DNA of 64,000 bases from a virus: IMG/VR virus record IMGVR_UViG_3300017963_000229, positions 24,601 to 88,600 of that record. The stretch is one strand, 5' to 3'. Below the pieces are notes generated by a model. That model did not search any database. It saw only the letters and a program-made list of their open reading frames with translations, and was not told where the DNA came from. Shown one piece after another: positions 9,357-19,071 of the stretch. Position 1 is the first letter of the stretch; each line of letters starts with the position of its first letter. The translations under genes were made by a program, and so were the position numbers.

Positions 9357-10559
9357 TTATTTTCTCGAGTTTCTTCCCCTAAAAGTATTTATCAATTCTT
9401 CAAAATCATCTGTGTCAAATATTACTCTAATATCACTAAGATTTAACTCTGACGATTCTTCATCTAGATCATCCTCTATTTCAGATATAATATCTTCAAA
9501 TTTTTCTATAACTTCTTCATTGTATTCTTTTGAATCATAAGTCCAAAACCGATCAACATCAAAGTTCCAATAAATAATAATTTTCTGATTTAGATCCTCA
9601 TCCAGATCAGTAATCATTGGAGATGTAACAACTCCTGAAATTCTAAAATAAAATTGTTCCAACAAATCTTGTATTTCCGAATCACCATTAGCCCATTCAA
9701 TAGCTTTATCTTTAATTATCTCGCCGTCCATAGATACTATATCACCATACCATATCTCATCTTCATAATATTTTTTAAGTTTTGGCTCCAACATAGACAT
9801 GTATGATTCTATTTTGCTTAAGATTCTACTAAAATTTTTATAATATTTACCAACTTCAGACTTAGAAACAATCTCATCTTCACTGTCCCAGTAATTCTCA
9901 ACTTTTCCCAAAACAAGATCATACTGAACAGCAATCTTTGCTAACTTATTTTTTCTAGAATTCCCATTTTTATCAATAATAAATGCAAAACCATATCCAT
10001 GATGATTAACATATTTATCCCACCATTCCCCATCATCTTCTGTTATACACCAATGCGTATTTCTTCCAAGAATAGTTGCAGCCTTATGATTTTTAATGCC
10101 ATAAACAAAAACATTATCGTCTTCATATAAACGAATAGATCCGCTAATTTTAACTTCCTTACGTGATTTTAAATCATATGAATCCATATTATTAATAAAT
10201 ATTTCAAATTCAGACATATTTTTCCTATGCCAATATTGAATATCTGTTTGCGCTTGATTAATTAAATTCATCTCAACAGCTTTTTTAAGCTTGCCCGATT
10301 TTGCAAAAACATCAAACCTTTTTGCATACTCTACCAGATTTAATGCAATGCTATCATAAGGTTTAAATCTCCAATGATTTTTTTTATTTTTTACTTGAAA
10401 AACAGCCCACTGTAAATATTTATTATCCAATCCTAATCTAATTAACTTATCAATAAAGATTTCTAATTCTGGATTTTGCTTTTTTAACTGTCTAACACTA
10501 ACTTCAGTTAAAATAAAATAAAGTTCTTTTAATTGCGTATTATAATTAATGATTTTCAT
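9357..10559 (-). CDS. WC-motif phage protein, copy 2 of a duplicated pair
   Basis: This 400-residue protein of unknown function is paralogous to the 405-residue product at 14967-13750. The shared features are an N-terminal helical region (TEVSVRQLKKQNPELEIFID here, IEVNVKQLKINNPEYVDFLD there), FQWA- or LQWA-type residues near 45-50, a conserved core with ILGRNTHWCITEDDGEWWDK and then FAFIIDKNG, and an acidic C-terminal third. The G-T-WC pattern followed by a strand with a lysine resembles the core seen in many phage proteins annotated as PcfJ-like. I am not certain of that assignment. The gene directly follows the large structural protein gene at 13718-10590, just as its paralogue follows 17475-15010, so the partner relationship is conserved and the two proteins may act together. 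Confidence 0.6.
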   Translation of the reverse strand: MKIINYNTQLKELYFILTEVSVRQLKKQNPELEIFIDKLIRLGLDNKYLQWAVFQVKNKKNHWRFKPYDSIALNLVEYAKRFDVFAKSGKLKKAVEMNLINQAQTDIQYWHRKNMSEFEIFINNMDSYDLKSRKEVKISGSIRLYEDDNVFVYGIKNHKAATILGRNTHWCITEDDGEWWDKYVNHHGYGFAFIIDKNGNSRKNKLAKIAVQYDLVLGKVENYWDSEDEIVSKSEVGKYYKNFSRILSKIESYMSMLEPKLKKYYEDEIWYGDIVSMDGEIIKDKAIEWANGDSEIQDLLEQFYFRISGVVTSPMITDLDEDLNQKIIIYWNFDVDRFWTYDSKEYNEEVIEKFEDIISEIEDDLDEESSELNLSDIRVIFDTDDFEELINTFRGRNSRK

Positions 10560-10589
10560 TAAAATTACCTTAATATGTTATTAATAGAT

Positions 10590-13500
10590 TCATCCCGATA
10601 CCATTACAACTGGTCTACCATATTCAATTGGACTTTTAGCAAATAATTCATTTGTTATTAAATTAACCGCCATTAGAACTCCAGAAGTTTGTTTTCTGTC
10701 CCCATGCTCAACACCTACTGCCAAATATGGAGTCACCCCATCCATCAACTTGTTTACTATTAACACTTTAGCGTATTCAGAATTTAAAATATCATGAGTT
10801 GCTACTGATCCTGGCTGACCATAGAATAAAACCATTCCACCATGAGGACCTCCGCTTGGCCATGATATTTTATATACACCATCATTGGAAGGAACATAAA
10901 ATGCCTCTGAATAATATACAGCATGCTTTTGTTGTTTATAATTTCTCGTTCCTAAAATCGTATAAGATTCATCATATGGAAAAGTTCCTCCACTATCAGA
11001 AATAGCGCCCTCCCATGTTGTTTTTGAAACATAATAAAAAGTATCTGTCCCAGCATTAGTAGCAATAAAAAATAAATCACCACTTAAATCGTCAAACCAA
11101 CACCAGGTCACATCATGACTCATATTCCAATGGCCATAATGAATACTAGTTATATTTTCAGCATTTACAGAATCCCCAAACAAATACCATCTCTTCCATT
11201 TTTGAACAGTCAATCCATCCTTTGTAGCTATTGCTTTATAAATATATCCACTACTCTCGTAAAATACAGCGTCTCTTCCCCTATACCCTTTAATCTGCCA
11301 ATTATTCCTATCACTATAATATCCTCCACCCTCATTTCTGGCCGCTATTAAACCATTAGATACCGTCGTCCCCAACGCCCCCGTGGCCGCCCAATACACG
11401 TCGCTCCAACCCCTCAAAGATCCTCCCGTAATCGCACTAGCCGTATCACGACATATCCGTATATCATCTATTGAAAAATCTACTACAATTAGTCCACCTT
11501 CCGTGCTTGCAGAATCATCAACGGCATAACTAATTAAAAGCATTCCATTTTTTATAAATGCCCTTCTCGGTTTGGGCAAATATCCACTAAAATTATGCAA
11601 TGCATTTGCATCGCTTGTCGATGTTCCTCCCCTAACAAATCTCATCCATAATAAATCATTATCCACATCAATAATTTCTACCGTTGACTCAGTGCATACC
11701 ACTAATGAATGAAGAGGAAACTCTGCATTTAAACCTCTATTAGTATTAAACCCTTCTCTCCACCATCCCGCTTTATTAGTATATATTCCACTATTAATTG
11801 TAAATCCAAACACATCAACAGTATAACTTGTCGGATCTTTTAATCCTGCATTGATCCAAGCAAATACCTCATTCGCTAAAACATCGTTAGAATAGCTTCT
11901 TAAAAACACCCAGCCTCCACCTGTATCATAATACGCACTTAAAGTGTTTCCAGATCTGGTTATCCTAAACTTTCCAGATGTAGCGCTAGATCCATGTTGA
12001 ACATAACTAACCCATGAATTATTTATGCGTACATTACTATCGATCCTACCCCCGCCTCCCGGAGTCCTTCTTATGTAAAAATAATTATTAGAATCAATTA
12101 TCACTCTAAACGAAATACCGCCATCACTTACACTAGCTGAAAAATTCTCCCAAGAAAATTCAACATCAAAATCGTCAGATAAACACCACCTACCATAAGA
12201 TACTATTTGTTTACTTTTCCAACCAGCAAAAGGAGAACTTAAAGAAATCCTTATCTTATCATCTGCAATTAATGACAAATTAATATCAGGATTATTACCC
12301 GACGACAACGGCTCTATGCCGTCAAAAGCCCACGCCGTATTGTTCAACCCGCTAGCTAATGTCCCAAATCCGCCAGGGCTACAATCATAACCATCATAAA
12401 CAAATGTCCCATCCCTTTTGGCCCCATAATATCCAGTACCTGTTAGTCCGCTATTCCATATATCATTAGAAGCATCATAATAAAAAAGATGCAAAATATT
12501 CCTTCCGCTTAAAAACTCGTTTCCATGGATATCATCTTTACCTTGCACATAATCAATATCTGATATTTCAAAAAAAGCTCTATCCTCCCATGCGCCACAC
12601 TCTCTGTTATTTGTTATGTCAGGATTATAAGTGGTAACCTGTCCAGGAATAAATGTTCCAGCTGGCTTTACAGTATTATAATGAATTGATCCATTGGTAA
12701 TATCCTCAAAGAAACCACTTCCAGAATCTTCAAATACAGCAGCTTCCTGCTTTGTCTCTCCTGGAAGCAATGGAGCATTCTTTTCATCTTGTCCTACATT
12801 TATATATTTTCTCTTATCTCCTGCAGGTAAAAATTGATAATCATCTTCTATTGCAGAAGTAATTCTTTCCCTTTGTCCATATGTAGAATTTTTATGTCCG
12901 GGAATAATTAACCCTTCCCGCTCCCCAATTGGACTCTTGTGTTTTGCCTTCCCCCCTATCGGCATAATGGTAAAATAATCTTCAAAAGCTACTGCATCTC
13001 TTTTGTATCTCTGTTGCTCATTACTTGCATTATAGCCGATAAAATAATCAAACTTTGCACTTACTGCAGGATATGGGGACCAATTTCTTGTATATAATCC
13101 AACGCTTAACTTATCAGTTGAAAATTGAAAAGTATAGGTACATCCGATATTCGTCCAAGAAAAACCATCATCATCGCTATAATAAAAAACAACAGTATTA
13201 GCATTTATTAAATCCCCAAAACCATCATAAGATACTGGATAGGAACTAGAATTCCACGCAATTCTGTATCTGTGCGCAGTAACTAAAGGACTAGTTACTG
13301 TTGTTGCACTGCTACAAATAGTAGAAAAAGAATCATTATAACCTTTTTGAGCATGAATTTTATCATCATCTTTAGAATAGCCAAGAAAAATCGCATTCTG
13401 ATTATCATTAAACAACACAAGTCCTGCCATGCATTCACTACTTGAGCTGGCAACATCCACTACCCTCGTCTCAATTATGTTAATTCTTCCAGAAATCCTA

Positions 13501-13718
13501 TTATTATCTTCATCGCCACCATATAGCGGCGCTACATCCCTAACAATTGCATGAGGAGCCTTTGCTGAACCACTCCACCACGAACAATCAATTCCATCCG
13601 AAATAGATATTAACAAATTACCATCACCAGACTGAGTAAGCCTACCATAATATGGTAAACTTTTCTCAATCTCTACAATGGTACCGGTAAAGTTATATTC
13701 AAATCGTTTAATTAACAT
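10590..13718 (-). CDS. Large tail structural protein with lectin- and propeller-like regions
   Basis: The product has 1042 residues. The N-terminal 230 residues look like a beta-sandwich that ends with VGLYTRNWSPYPAVSAKFDYF. A central segment has repeated short motifs with A-x-E-D (AVAFEDYF, SAIEDDYQF, AAVFEDSG, GAWEDRAFF) spaced by I/L-I/L-P-G turns. The C-terminal half has EFPLHSLVVCTESTVEIID and later strands that read like a beta-propeller (YYSDRNNWQIKGYRGRDAV, AFYVPSNDGVYKISW). A second sandwich (SWVSYVQHGSSATSGKFRI) sits in the middle. The A-x-E-D region and propeller are shared with the 821-residue product at 17475-15010. A role as large baseplate or fibre protein with carbohydrate binding is inferred from fold hints and operon position. 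Confidence 0.6.
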   Translation of the reverse strand: MLIKRFEYNFTGTIVEIEKSLPYYGRLTQSGDGNLLISISDGIDCSWWSGSAKAPHAIVRDVAPLYGGDEDNNRISGRINIIETRVVDVASSSSECMAGLVLFNDNQNAIFLGYSKDDDKIHAQKGYNDSFSTICSSATTVTSPLVTAHRYRIAWNSSSYPVSYDGFGDLINANTVVFYYSDDDGFSWTNIGCTYTFQFSTDKLSVGLYTRNWSPYPAVSAKFDYFIGYNASNEQQRYKRDAVAFEDYFTIMPIGGKAKHKSPIGEREGLIIPGHKNSTYGQRERITSAIEDDYQFLPAGDKRKYINVGQDEKNAPLLPGETKQEAAVFEDSGSGFFEDITNGSIHYNTVKPAGTFIPGQVTTYNPDITNNRECGAWEDRAFFEISDIDYVQGKDDIHGNEFLSGRNILHLFYYDASNDIWNSGLTGTGYYGAKRDGTFVYDGYDCSPGGFGTLASGLNNTAWAFDGIEPLSSGNNPDINLSLIADDKIRISLSSPFAGWKSKQIVSYGRWCLSDDFDVEFSWENFSASVSDGGISFRVIIDSNNYFYIRRTPGGGGRIDSNVRINNSWVSYVQHGSSATSGKFRITRSGNTLSAYYDTGGGWVFLRSYSNDVLANEVFAWINAGLKDPTSYTVDVFGFTINSGIYTNKAGWWREGFNTNRGLNAEFPLHSLVVCTESTVEIIDVDNDLLWMRFVRGGTSTSDANALHNFSGYLPKPRRAFIKNGMLLISYAVDDSASTEGGLIVVDFSIDDIRICRDTASAITGGSLRGWSDVYWAATGALGTTVSNGLIAARNEGGGYYSDRNNWQIKGYRGRDAVFYESSGYIYKAIATKDGLTVQKWKRWYLFGDSVNAENITSIHYGHWNMSHDVTWCWFDDLSGDLFFIATNAGTDTFYYVSKTTWEGAISDSGGTFPYDESYTILGTRNYKQQKHAVYYSEAFYVPSNDGVYKISWPSGGPHGGMVLFYGQPGSVATHDILNSEYAKVLIVNKLMDGVTPYLAVGVEHGDRKQTSGVLMAVNLITNELFAKSPIEYGRPVVMVSG

Positions 13719-13749
13719 TTACAACAATTCGCATTATATTAATTATACC

Positions 13750-14967
13750 TCAAAATTGAAAACCAATAGCATTATTAGGATCATTTTTTCTTGTTATAGA
13801 TAGATTTTTAGCCTCGATATCTTCTGTAACAAATTCACCATCAATGATATATTTTAAAGGCTCATCCAATATCATATGATACAAGTCAGTAACCTCTTTG
13901 TATTCTTTACTGTCTTTATTTAATCCATTAACTAAATTATTATAATAATCATCAAAATCAAGTTTTACTTTATTATCAGCTATCCAGGTTACTTCAATAT
14001 CATCTGAAAAAGATGCAACTAGCGGATCTGTAACCTCTCCTGATAATTTAGAAATAAATTCATGCATAAAATCTTTATATACAGACCAATCGTAATAAGT
14101 AAAATTGTAGCCCACAAAATAATCATCAATAAATTTTTGAGGATCGCCATCATATAACACCTCATCCCCATACCATATTTCATCTTCCTCTCTATCAATA
14201 CGTATGTCAGCAGTTATTCCATATCCGTTTATCTTACTGATTATCTTTTTCCATAATTGAGGCCCATAATACTTTAAATATTCCTTATCATCTCTAAGAT
14301 CGTTATCATAATCCCATAATTCATTAATTTTATCAATTTCTTTGCTAAATATAACAACAGAAAAAGCAAGAGAATTGTTATTTGGATTTATAAATTTATC
14401 AATAACATAAAAGAAAATCTCACCTTCAATAGATCTATCTCTATAATCACTTCTGTCCGGAACAGCTACGCACCATCTTGATTGGCCTATTTTACATGAC
14501 GAATCAAATTCTAATGGCCGCCATATAATAACTCGTTCATCTTCATACACTAAGTCAGCATCATTATAAACCCTACGTTCAAACTTCTTCGTTCTTAAAG
14601 AATTAAAATCAACATTATATGAATCTAATCTGTCAAGAAATTCCTTAAAATCTTTTACAGTCTTTTTGTTCCAATAGTCAATATTAACTTCTTTTTTATC
14701 AATTAGCCCAACTATTGAGGCTTTCATTAAGCCATCAGTACCATATTTTTCAAATCTAAATATTAACTCAACTACTTCTTTAATATCAATATTTTCTTTT
14801 TTCTTCTTAATTAATGCCCATTGAAAATACTTATTAGGTATAGCTATTGACCACTTTTGTAAATTATCTAAAAAATCCACATATTCCGGATTATTTATTT
14901 TTAATTGTTTTACGTTAACTTCAATAAGATAAGATTTAAATAATCTATTTGCCTGTAATATATTCAT
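13750..14967 (-). CDS. WC-motif phage protein, copy 1 of a duplicated pair
   Basis: This 405-residue protein is paralogous to the 400-residue product at 10559-9357. It begins MNILQANRLFKSYLIEVNVK and carries CKIGQSRWCVAVPDRSDYRD followed by EIFFYVIDKF, matching the THWCIT...FAFIIDK core of the other copy. The C-terminal half is acidic, with DEIWYGDEVLYDG matching DEIWYGDIVSMDG in the paralogue. The conserved WC residues and charged surroundings suggest an enzymatic or binding core, but no catalytic motif of a known class can be named with confidence. It is encoded 32 bases after the 1042-residue gene's upstream boundary and 43 bases after the 821-residue gene. Confidence 0.6.
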   Translation of the reverse strand: MNILQANRLFKSYLIEVNVKQLKINNPEYVDFLDNLQKWSIAIPNKYFQWALIKKKKENIDIKEVVELIFRFEKYGTDGLMKASIVGLIDKKEVNIDYWNKKTVKDFKEFLDRLDSYNVDFNSLRTKKFERRVYNDADLVYEDERVIIWRPLEFDSSCKIGQSRWCVAVPDRSDYRDRSIEGEIFFYVIDKFINPNNNSLAFSVVIFSKEIDKINELWDYDNDLRDDKEYLKYYGPQLWKKIISKINGYGITADIRIDREEDEIWYGDEVLYDGDPQKFIDDYFVGYNFTYYDWSVYKDFMHEFISKLSGEVTDPLVASFSDDIEVTWIADNKVKLDFDDYYNNLVNGLNKDSKEYKEVTDLYHMILDEPLKYIIDGEFVTEDIEAKNLSITRKNDPNNAIGFQF

Positions 14968-15009
14968 TCTTTTGCGCCTAATTTCTAAACAAAATTAATT
15001 AACCAACCA

Positions 15010-17475
15010 TCAATAAGGTAACCCCACAATCCAAAAACATCCATCCTCATCTAAGTTAGGATAAGTATAAGAATTAACCAAATTATCATCTAACATCCTT
15101 ACAATGTTAACATTTCCTCCATAACTTTCATATAACCATGAAGCGATAAAAAGATAATCAGTTACCGATGTTGATAACACCATTACATCTCTAAAGGATA
15201 AAGACTGTCCAATTAATATTTCTCCATCTGGAGGAGTATTATCATTGCCACCACCCCCTAAATCCGTCAACGAATAAGCCAACCAATAATCCATTGTTCC
15301 CCTGTTCAACATATAAACCCCACCCTCAGTAACTACAAAAATATAATCTCTCCCAGAAAAAAATCCCCTTACATTATAAGGAAATACAATCATCTTATCA
15401 ATGCTTTTACTCGATGAATTTTGTGTTAATCTACCATATTTATAATCAAAAACATTCCGCCAGATCTTATTTTCTCTAGAAAACCATAACCAGCCACTCT
15501 GATCAAAATGTAAATTCCTATATCCATCAGTCATAACATTGTGCTCGCCAACATCGTCACCAACTACCGAATTAGAAGTCTGACCAATATTATCTACATA
15601 CATAACCACCCCAGGACTAATATCTTCACCAACAAGCACAACCCACATTTGAGTAATATCCGTCTCGTCAAAAATAGCATCAACGGTTTTTACATATTCT
15701 GGACCTATTCTCAACGAAGGACTAACACCCGTTTGTGTATAAACCCCACCTGTATCATTTCTATTGGCTATTGTTTTTCCAGATATCGCTTGCCAATGAC
15801 CGTCACTTCTAACTAAACTAAAAACATTTTGACCTGTAGCTTTAAAATCAATCGTTATTACTCCACCATTTGCAATGACAGTTTCTGTTCCTACCACCAA
15901 CACCCCATTAACCATTTTTACAGATCTAACACTGGCCTCCCCGCGCCCAAGGGCTTTAAAATTACTATCATCATCGAACATAAATCTCATCCACATAGTT
16001 AGATTAGCAGCCGTCCCATCATAACTATCCAAATCAAAAATAATCAATTCTTTATTGGCAACAATAATAAGTGATTTACTCGGAAATTCCGAATCTGGAC
16101 CCCTATAATCCGAAGCCCCCTCCGTTCTCCATGGTGCCTCTACTGGCCCCGCGTCTTGAACACCACTTGTATATTTATATCCTTCAATTGAATAACCAGA
16201 AAAATTATTTTCAGTCGGCTTAGTCCACGGTTCATTAGTAGTATCATATATATACGCTGCAATTGGCCTATACGAAGAAAGAAAATGTGCATAACCATGA
16301 ATATCGTTAGTCGTTCTATTAATATCTGTAACATTACTAATAAGAGCAGTGCCTACGTCCTCAAATGCAGCACTATCCTTTCTCACATTATTATAAGTAC
16401 TACTAAATAAGGCCCCGCTTGTCTCGCGTGGATAATTATATCTTCTATTGCCTCCTGAATTTAAAAAATCTACTCTATCCTCTATCCCCCCTTTTAATTC
16501 CTGCCGATCTCCTTGTCTAGATTTTGTTCTTATACCACCAGGGATAATCTCCCCAGCCGCCCAATCAGAATGATGATAATGTTTTCTTATTCCACCCCCG
16601 CCTTTTTCAACCCTATCCTCCCAAGCCCCTTTTTTAACTTCCTGAGTAACTCCAATTCCAACACCTGGATAAGAAAATCCTTGATATTTAGGTTCCCCTC
16701 CGCTGCTAATAAACTCTTCATAATCCTCCCAAGCCGCATTATCACTCTTTTGTAATACTATCGACCCTTCCCCTAATAAATCTTCATAAGCATCATAAAT
16801 AGCACTATCACCAAAAGTTTCAGCAGTTAACCGTGCCGAAAAAAGCACAGTATCTGTCGTGTCAAACCTAAGCCTTTGAGTATTTCCACTTGTGGCTTTC
16901 TCTGCTTCCTGAGTTGTTATTGTATCAATCAAACTACCATTTAAATAAAGCCTCCTCGTCTGACCATCCGAACTAACCGTCATAGCTAGATAAATCATTT
17001 CATCAAATATCACATCAGAAGTAAACGTAATATCCGTATCTAGACCAGCCCCATATTCACTTTGTGTAAAATAACTACTACCAGAATGTTGACCTAATCC
17101 ATATAACACATTAGTCTCAAGAGATTCTCCAGAACTATAACACCTAATTATCGGTAAAGTATCATGTTTTATAAAAACTAATTCGACAGTTAACGATGCA
17201 TCACCTCCTCCACCACTATCTTTCGCAATGCGTAATGCCTCTTCACTAGGTGCAATTAAATTGCACCCGCTTAAATCAATCCCTACAAGCCCACTATATA
17301 TTTCCGTCTCATAACTCGCCGATCCAGATTCTACAGTTAAATCTCTCCCTTGTCCCGTTCTATCCAACAACGAAAACGCTGTACTATCAAACCAATAAAC
17401 AAATAATGGATTACTTGTTACCGTTGGAGGATTAGAGGTCGATAAATAATCGACTATAATTCTATCGTAACTCAT
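15010..17475 (-). CDS. LamG-like and propeller-like tail structural protein
   Basis: This 821-residue product starts with a LamG/concanavalin-A-like domain (residues about 20-230). The strands VYWFDSTAFSLLDRTGQGRD, SLTVELVFIKHDTLPIIRCY, MIYLAMTVSSDGQTRRLYLN and SLIDTITTQE are the typical order for this fold. The middle repeats A-x-E-D motifs (AAWEDYEEF, GAWEDRVEK, GGIEDRVDF, AAFEDVGTA). The C-terminal 400 residues look propeller-like (EFPSKSLIIVANKELIIFD, LTMWMRFMFDDDS, IWRNVFDYKYGRLTQNSSS). The A-x-E-D region and the C-terminal half are homologous to the 1042-residue product downstream. Family knowledge suggests sugar binding at the cell surface, so a fibre or baseplate-periphery role is likely. 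It follows the Dam-type methylase gene with a 2-base gap. Confidence 0.65.
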   Translation of the reverse strand: MSYDRIIVDYLSTSNPPTVTSNPLFVYWFDSTAFSLLDRTGQGRDLTVESGSASYETEIYSGLVGIDLSGCNLIAPSEEALRIAKDSGGGGDASLTVELVFIKHDTLPIIRCYSSGESLETNVLYGLGQHSGSSYFTQSEYGAGLDTDITFTSDVIFDEMIYLAMTVSSDGQTRRLYLNGSLIDTITTQEAEKATSGNTQRLRFDTTDTVLFSARLTAETFGDSAIYDAYEDLLGEGSIVLQKSDNAAWEDYEEFISSGGEPKYQGFSYPGVGIGVTQEVKKGAWEDRVEKGGGGIRKHYHHSDWAAGEIIPGGIRTKSRQGDRQELKGGIEDRVDFLNSGGNRRYNYPRETSGALFSSTYNNVRKDSAAFEDVGTALISNVTDINRTTNDIHGYAHFLSSYRPIAAYIYDTTNEPWTKPTENNFSGYSIEGYKYTSGVQDAGPVEAPWRTEGASDYRGPDSEFPSKSLIIVANKELIIFDLDSYDGTAANLTMWMRFMFDDDSNFKALGRGEASVRSVKMVNGVLVVGTETVIANGGVITIDFKATGQNVFSLVRSDGHWQAISGKTIANRNDTGGVYTQTGVSPSLRIGPEYVKTVDAIFDETDITQMWVVLVGEDISPGVVMYVDNIGQTSNSVVGDDVGEHNVMTDGYRNLHFDQSGWLWFSRENKIWRNVFDYKYGRLTQNSSSKSIDKMIVFPYNVRGFFSGRDYIFVVTEGGVYMLNRGTMDYWLAYSLTDLGGGGNDNTPPDGEILIGQSLSFRDVMVLSTSVTDYLFIASWLYESYGGNVNIVRMLDDNLVNSYTYPNLDEDGCFWIVGLPY

Positions 17476-17477
17476 AC

Positions 17478-18374
17478 TTAAACTAAATCAAATAATGTTT
17501 CTTCTTTATGATTATTATTTATCAATATAGTCTCAGTCCTTGACTGATTTTTTAACAGAACACCCTTTCCTAATAGACCTGTCTGCTTTGTTCTAGCTAC
17601 TACATAACAAGCTGTTTTTATATCATGTCTTACCCATTTATTATCTACTAACGGTTTATAAATATTACTATAATAACAGCTTAAAATAACTTTACCCTCT
17701 ACTTGTAATAACATGTCTATCAAATCTTTATGATCTTGATTGTCTAACTCATGCTTATAAGTTACAGCCTGTCTAGTATCTGCAACATAAGGAGGATCAC
17801 AATAAAATAGAGTATTCTCCGTGTCGTACTGCTTTATAACTTCTCTAAAATCTTTATGTTCAATTTGCACTACCCTCAACCTCTTATGTATTTCTGGTAA
17901 CATCTCTATACATGATAACCATGTTGAAACTGTGTCAGCCATATTTCTACATGAACTAGTTATTGCATTACCCCAACCCTTTTTATGAGTTTTACCATTT
18001 TCTAATATTCTTTGTACAACACCACCACCAAATGACTGTCTAGCCACCACAAACCACTTAACAGCTCTGCCAACTTCATCTTCGTCATCCTCCCACACAT
18101 CTCTGCAATAATTAAATTCCTCCCTAGAATAGGGTATCAGTTGAACTTGCCTATAAAACTCTTTAAATTTATCCCTGTCTCTTAAAACTCTAAAAAAATT
18201 AATTAACCCGCTATCTATATCATTGTAAACTTCTACCCTTGAAGGCGTTTTCGCAAGTAATAAACTTGCTCCACCTCCAAAAGGCTCTACATATGTTACA
18301 TGTTCTGTAAAAAATGGTAATATCTGCTTCTTTATGTTACCTTTGCCACCAAGCCATCTTATCGGTGAATTCAT
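17478..18374 (-). CDS. dam: DNA adenine methyltransferase, Dam (D12 class) type
   Basis: A protein of 298 residues, starting at the ATG at 18374; the longer frame would need a TTG at 18395 inside the previous gene. The N-terminus SPIRWLGGKGNIKKQILPFF and YVEPFGGGASLLL (AdoMet-binding motif I) and the catalytic DPPY in LFYCDPPYVADTR are the hallmarks of the D12-class N6-adenine methyltransferases that include Dam and DpnM. The target is probably GATC, by family analogy only. GATC sites are present across the window and not obviously avoided. The phage probably uses it to protect its DNA from a host restriction enzyme. It is odd to find it inside a run of tail genes; no matching restriction gene is visible. 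Confidence 0.85.
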   Translation of the reverse strand: MNSPIRWLGGKGNIKKQILPFFTEHVTYVEPFGGGASLLLAKTPSRVEVYNDIDSGLINFFRVLRDRDKFKEFYRQVQLIPYSREEFNYCRDVWEDDEDEVGRAVKWFVVARQSFGGGVVQRILENGKTHKKGWGNAITSSCRNMADTVSTWLSCIEMLPEIHKRLRVVQIEHKDFREVIKQYDTENTLFYCDPPYVADTRQAVTYKHELDNQDHKDLIDMLLQVEGKVILSCYYSNIYKPLVDNKWVRHDIKTACYVVARTKQTGLLGKGVLLKNQSRTETILINNNHKEETLFDLV

Positions 18375-18381
18375 AGATATC

Positions 18382-19071
18382 TCACATATTAACAATTTTC
18401 AATTCATACTGAACAAACAACATTTGATTATTAGTTTTATCAAATGTTATCGGTGACCCATTCTCCTTCAATCTTACCCTAGCACTCCTTTCCACATCCA
18501 TATAGTTAGGCCAAGGAGAAAATAAGGCATCTGCATCTGTAGCATTGCCAAAAACTCCAATACTCCTAATGTTACTTCCATTACATTGATCAGTTGTATA
18601 CATAAAAGCATTTCTAAATGAAATTTCTTCACGAATGTCTGACGATATAACTTCATAATCAAACATCTGATCTTCTATAAACCTTTTTGCAGCACCATTT
18701 GTATTATTAGTATTTACCGAATTGGCAACATCGTGAATGTATCCAGTATCAAACGGTAAACTCCCTGTCCACTCTACAGTATAACTTGCTGGTTCGGAAT
18801 CAATATTTAACATACAAATAAACCCCAATAACGCCATAGCACTATTACCATAGTGATCGGACCAAGGAAATTTAGATGTAGCTTTTACAAATAATTCCTG
18901 CAACAAGTAGGCCGCCGCCCCATCAAATATTCTATTTTGAATAGAAATCTCTTTTTCTATTTCAAAACTATCAATTAACTTTTTTAAATTTCCTTGCTTT
19001 TCAACTACAAGAAAATCCTCATCCGTTAAATTGCCAACATTTAATAATTTTATAATAAAAAAACCACTCAT
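18382..19071 (-). CDS. Tandem paralogue D of a four-member phage family
   Basis: This 229-residue protein is the last of four homologous genes at 21074-18382. It shows the family pattern: an N-terminal strand FFIIKLLNVGNLTDEDFLVV, an IQNRIFDGAAAYLLQELF helix, a LGFICMLNI strand, a VEWTG...HDVANSVNTNNTNG turn region with AAKRFIEDQ, then EEISFRNAFMYTTDQCNGS and the C-terminal ARVRLKENGSPITF / VQYELKIV strands. No known domain is recognised. Its stop lies just before the methylase start, and it overlaps the start of paralogue C by one base. Tandem copies among tail genes suggest a structural or decoration protein with variable surface; this is inference. Confidence 0.6.
   Translation of the reverse strand: MSGFFIIKLLNVGNLTDEDFLVVEKQGNLKKLIDSFEIEKEISIQNRIFDGAAAYLLQELFVKATSKFPWSDHYGNSAMALLGFICMLNIDSEPASYTVEWTGSLPFDTGYIHDVANSVNTNNTNGAAKRFIEDQMFDYEVISSDIREEISFRNAFMYTTDQCNGSNIRSIGVFGNATDADALFSPWPNYMDVERSARVRLKENGSPITFDKTNNQMLFVQYELKIVNM

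Noticed and set aside
17478-18374. GATC avoidance as support for the methylase specificity
   Set aside because: GATC occurs often through the window, so no avoidance can be claimed by eye.
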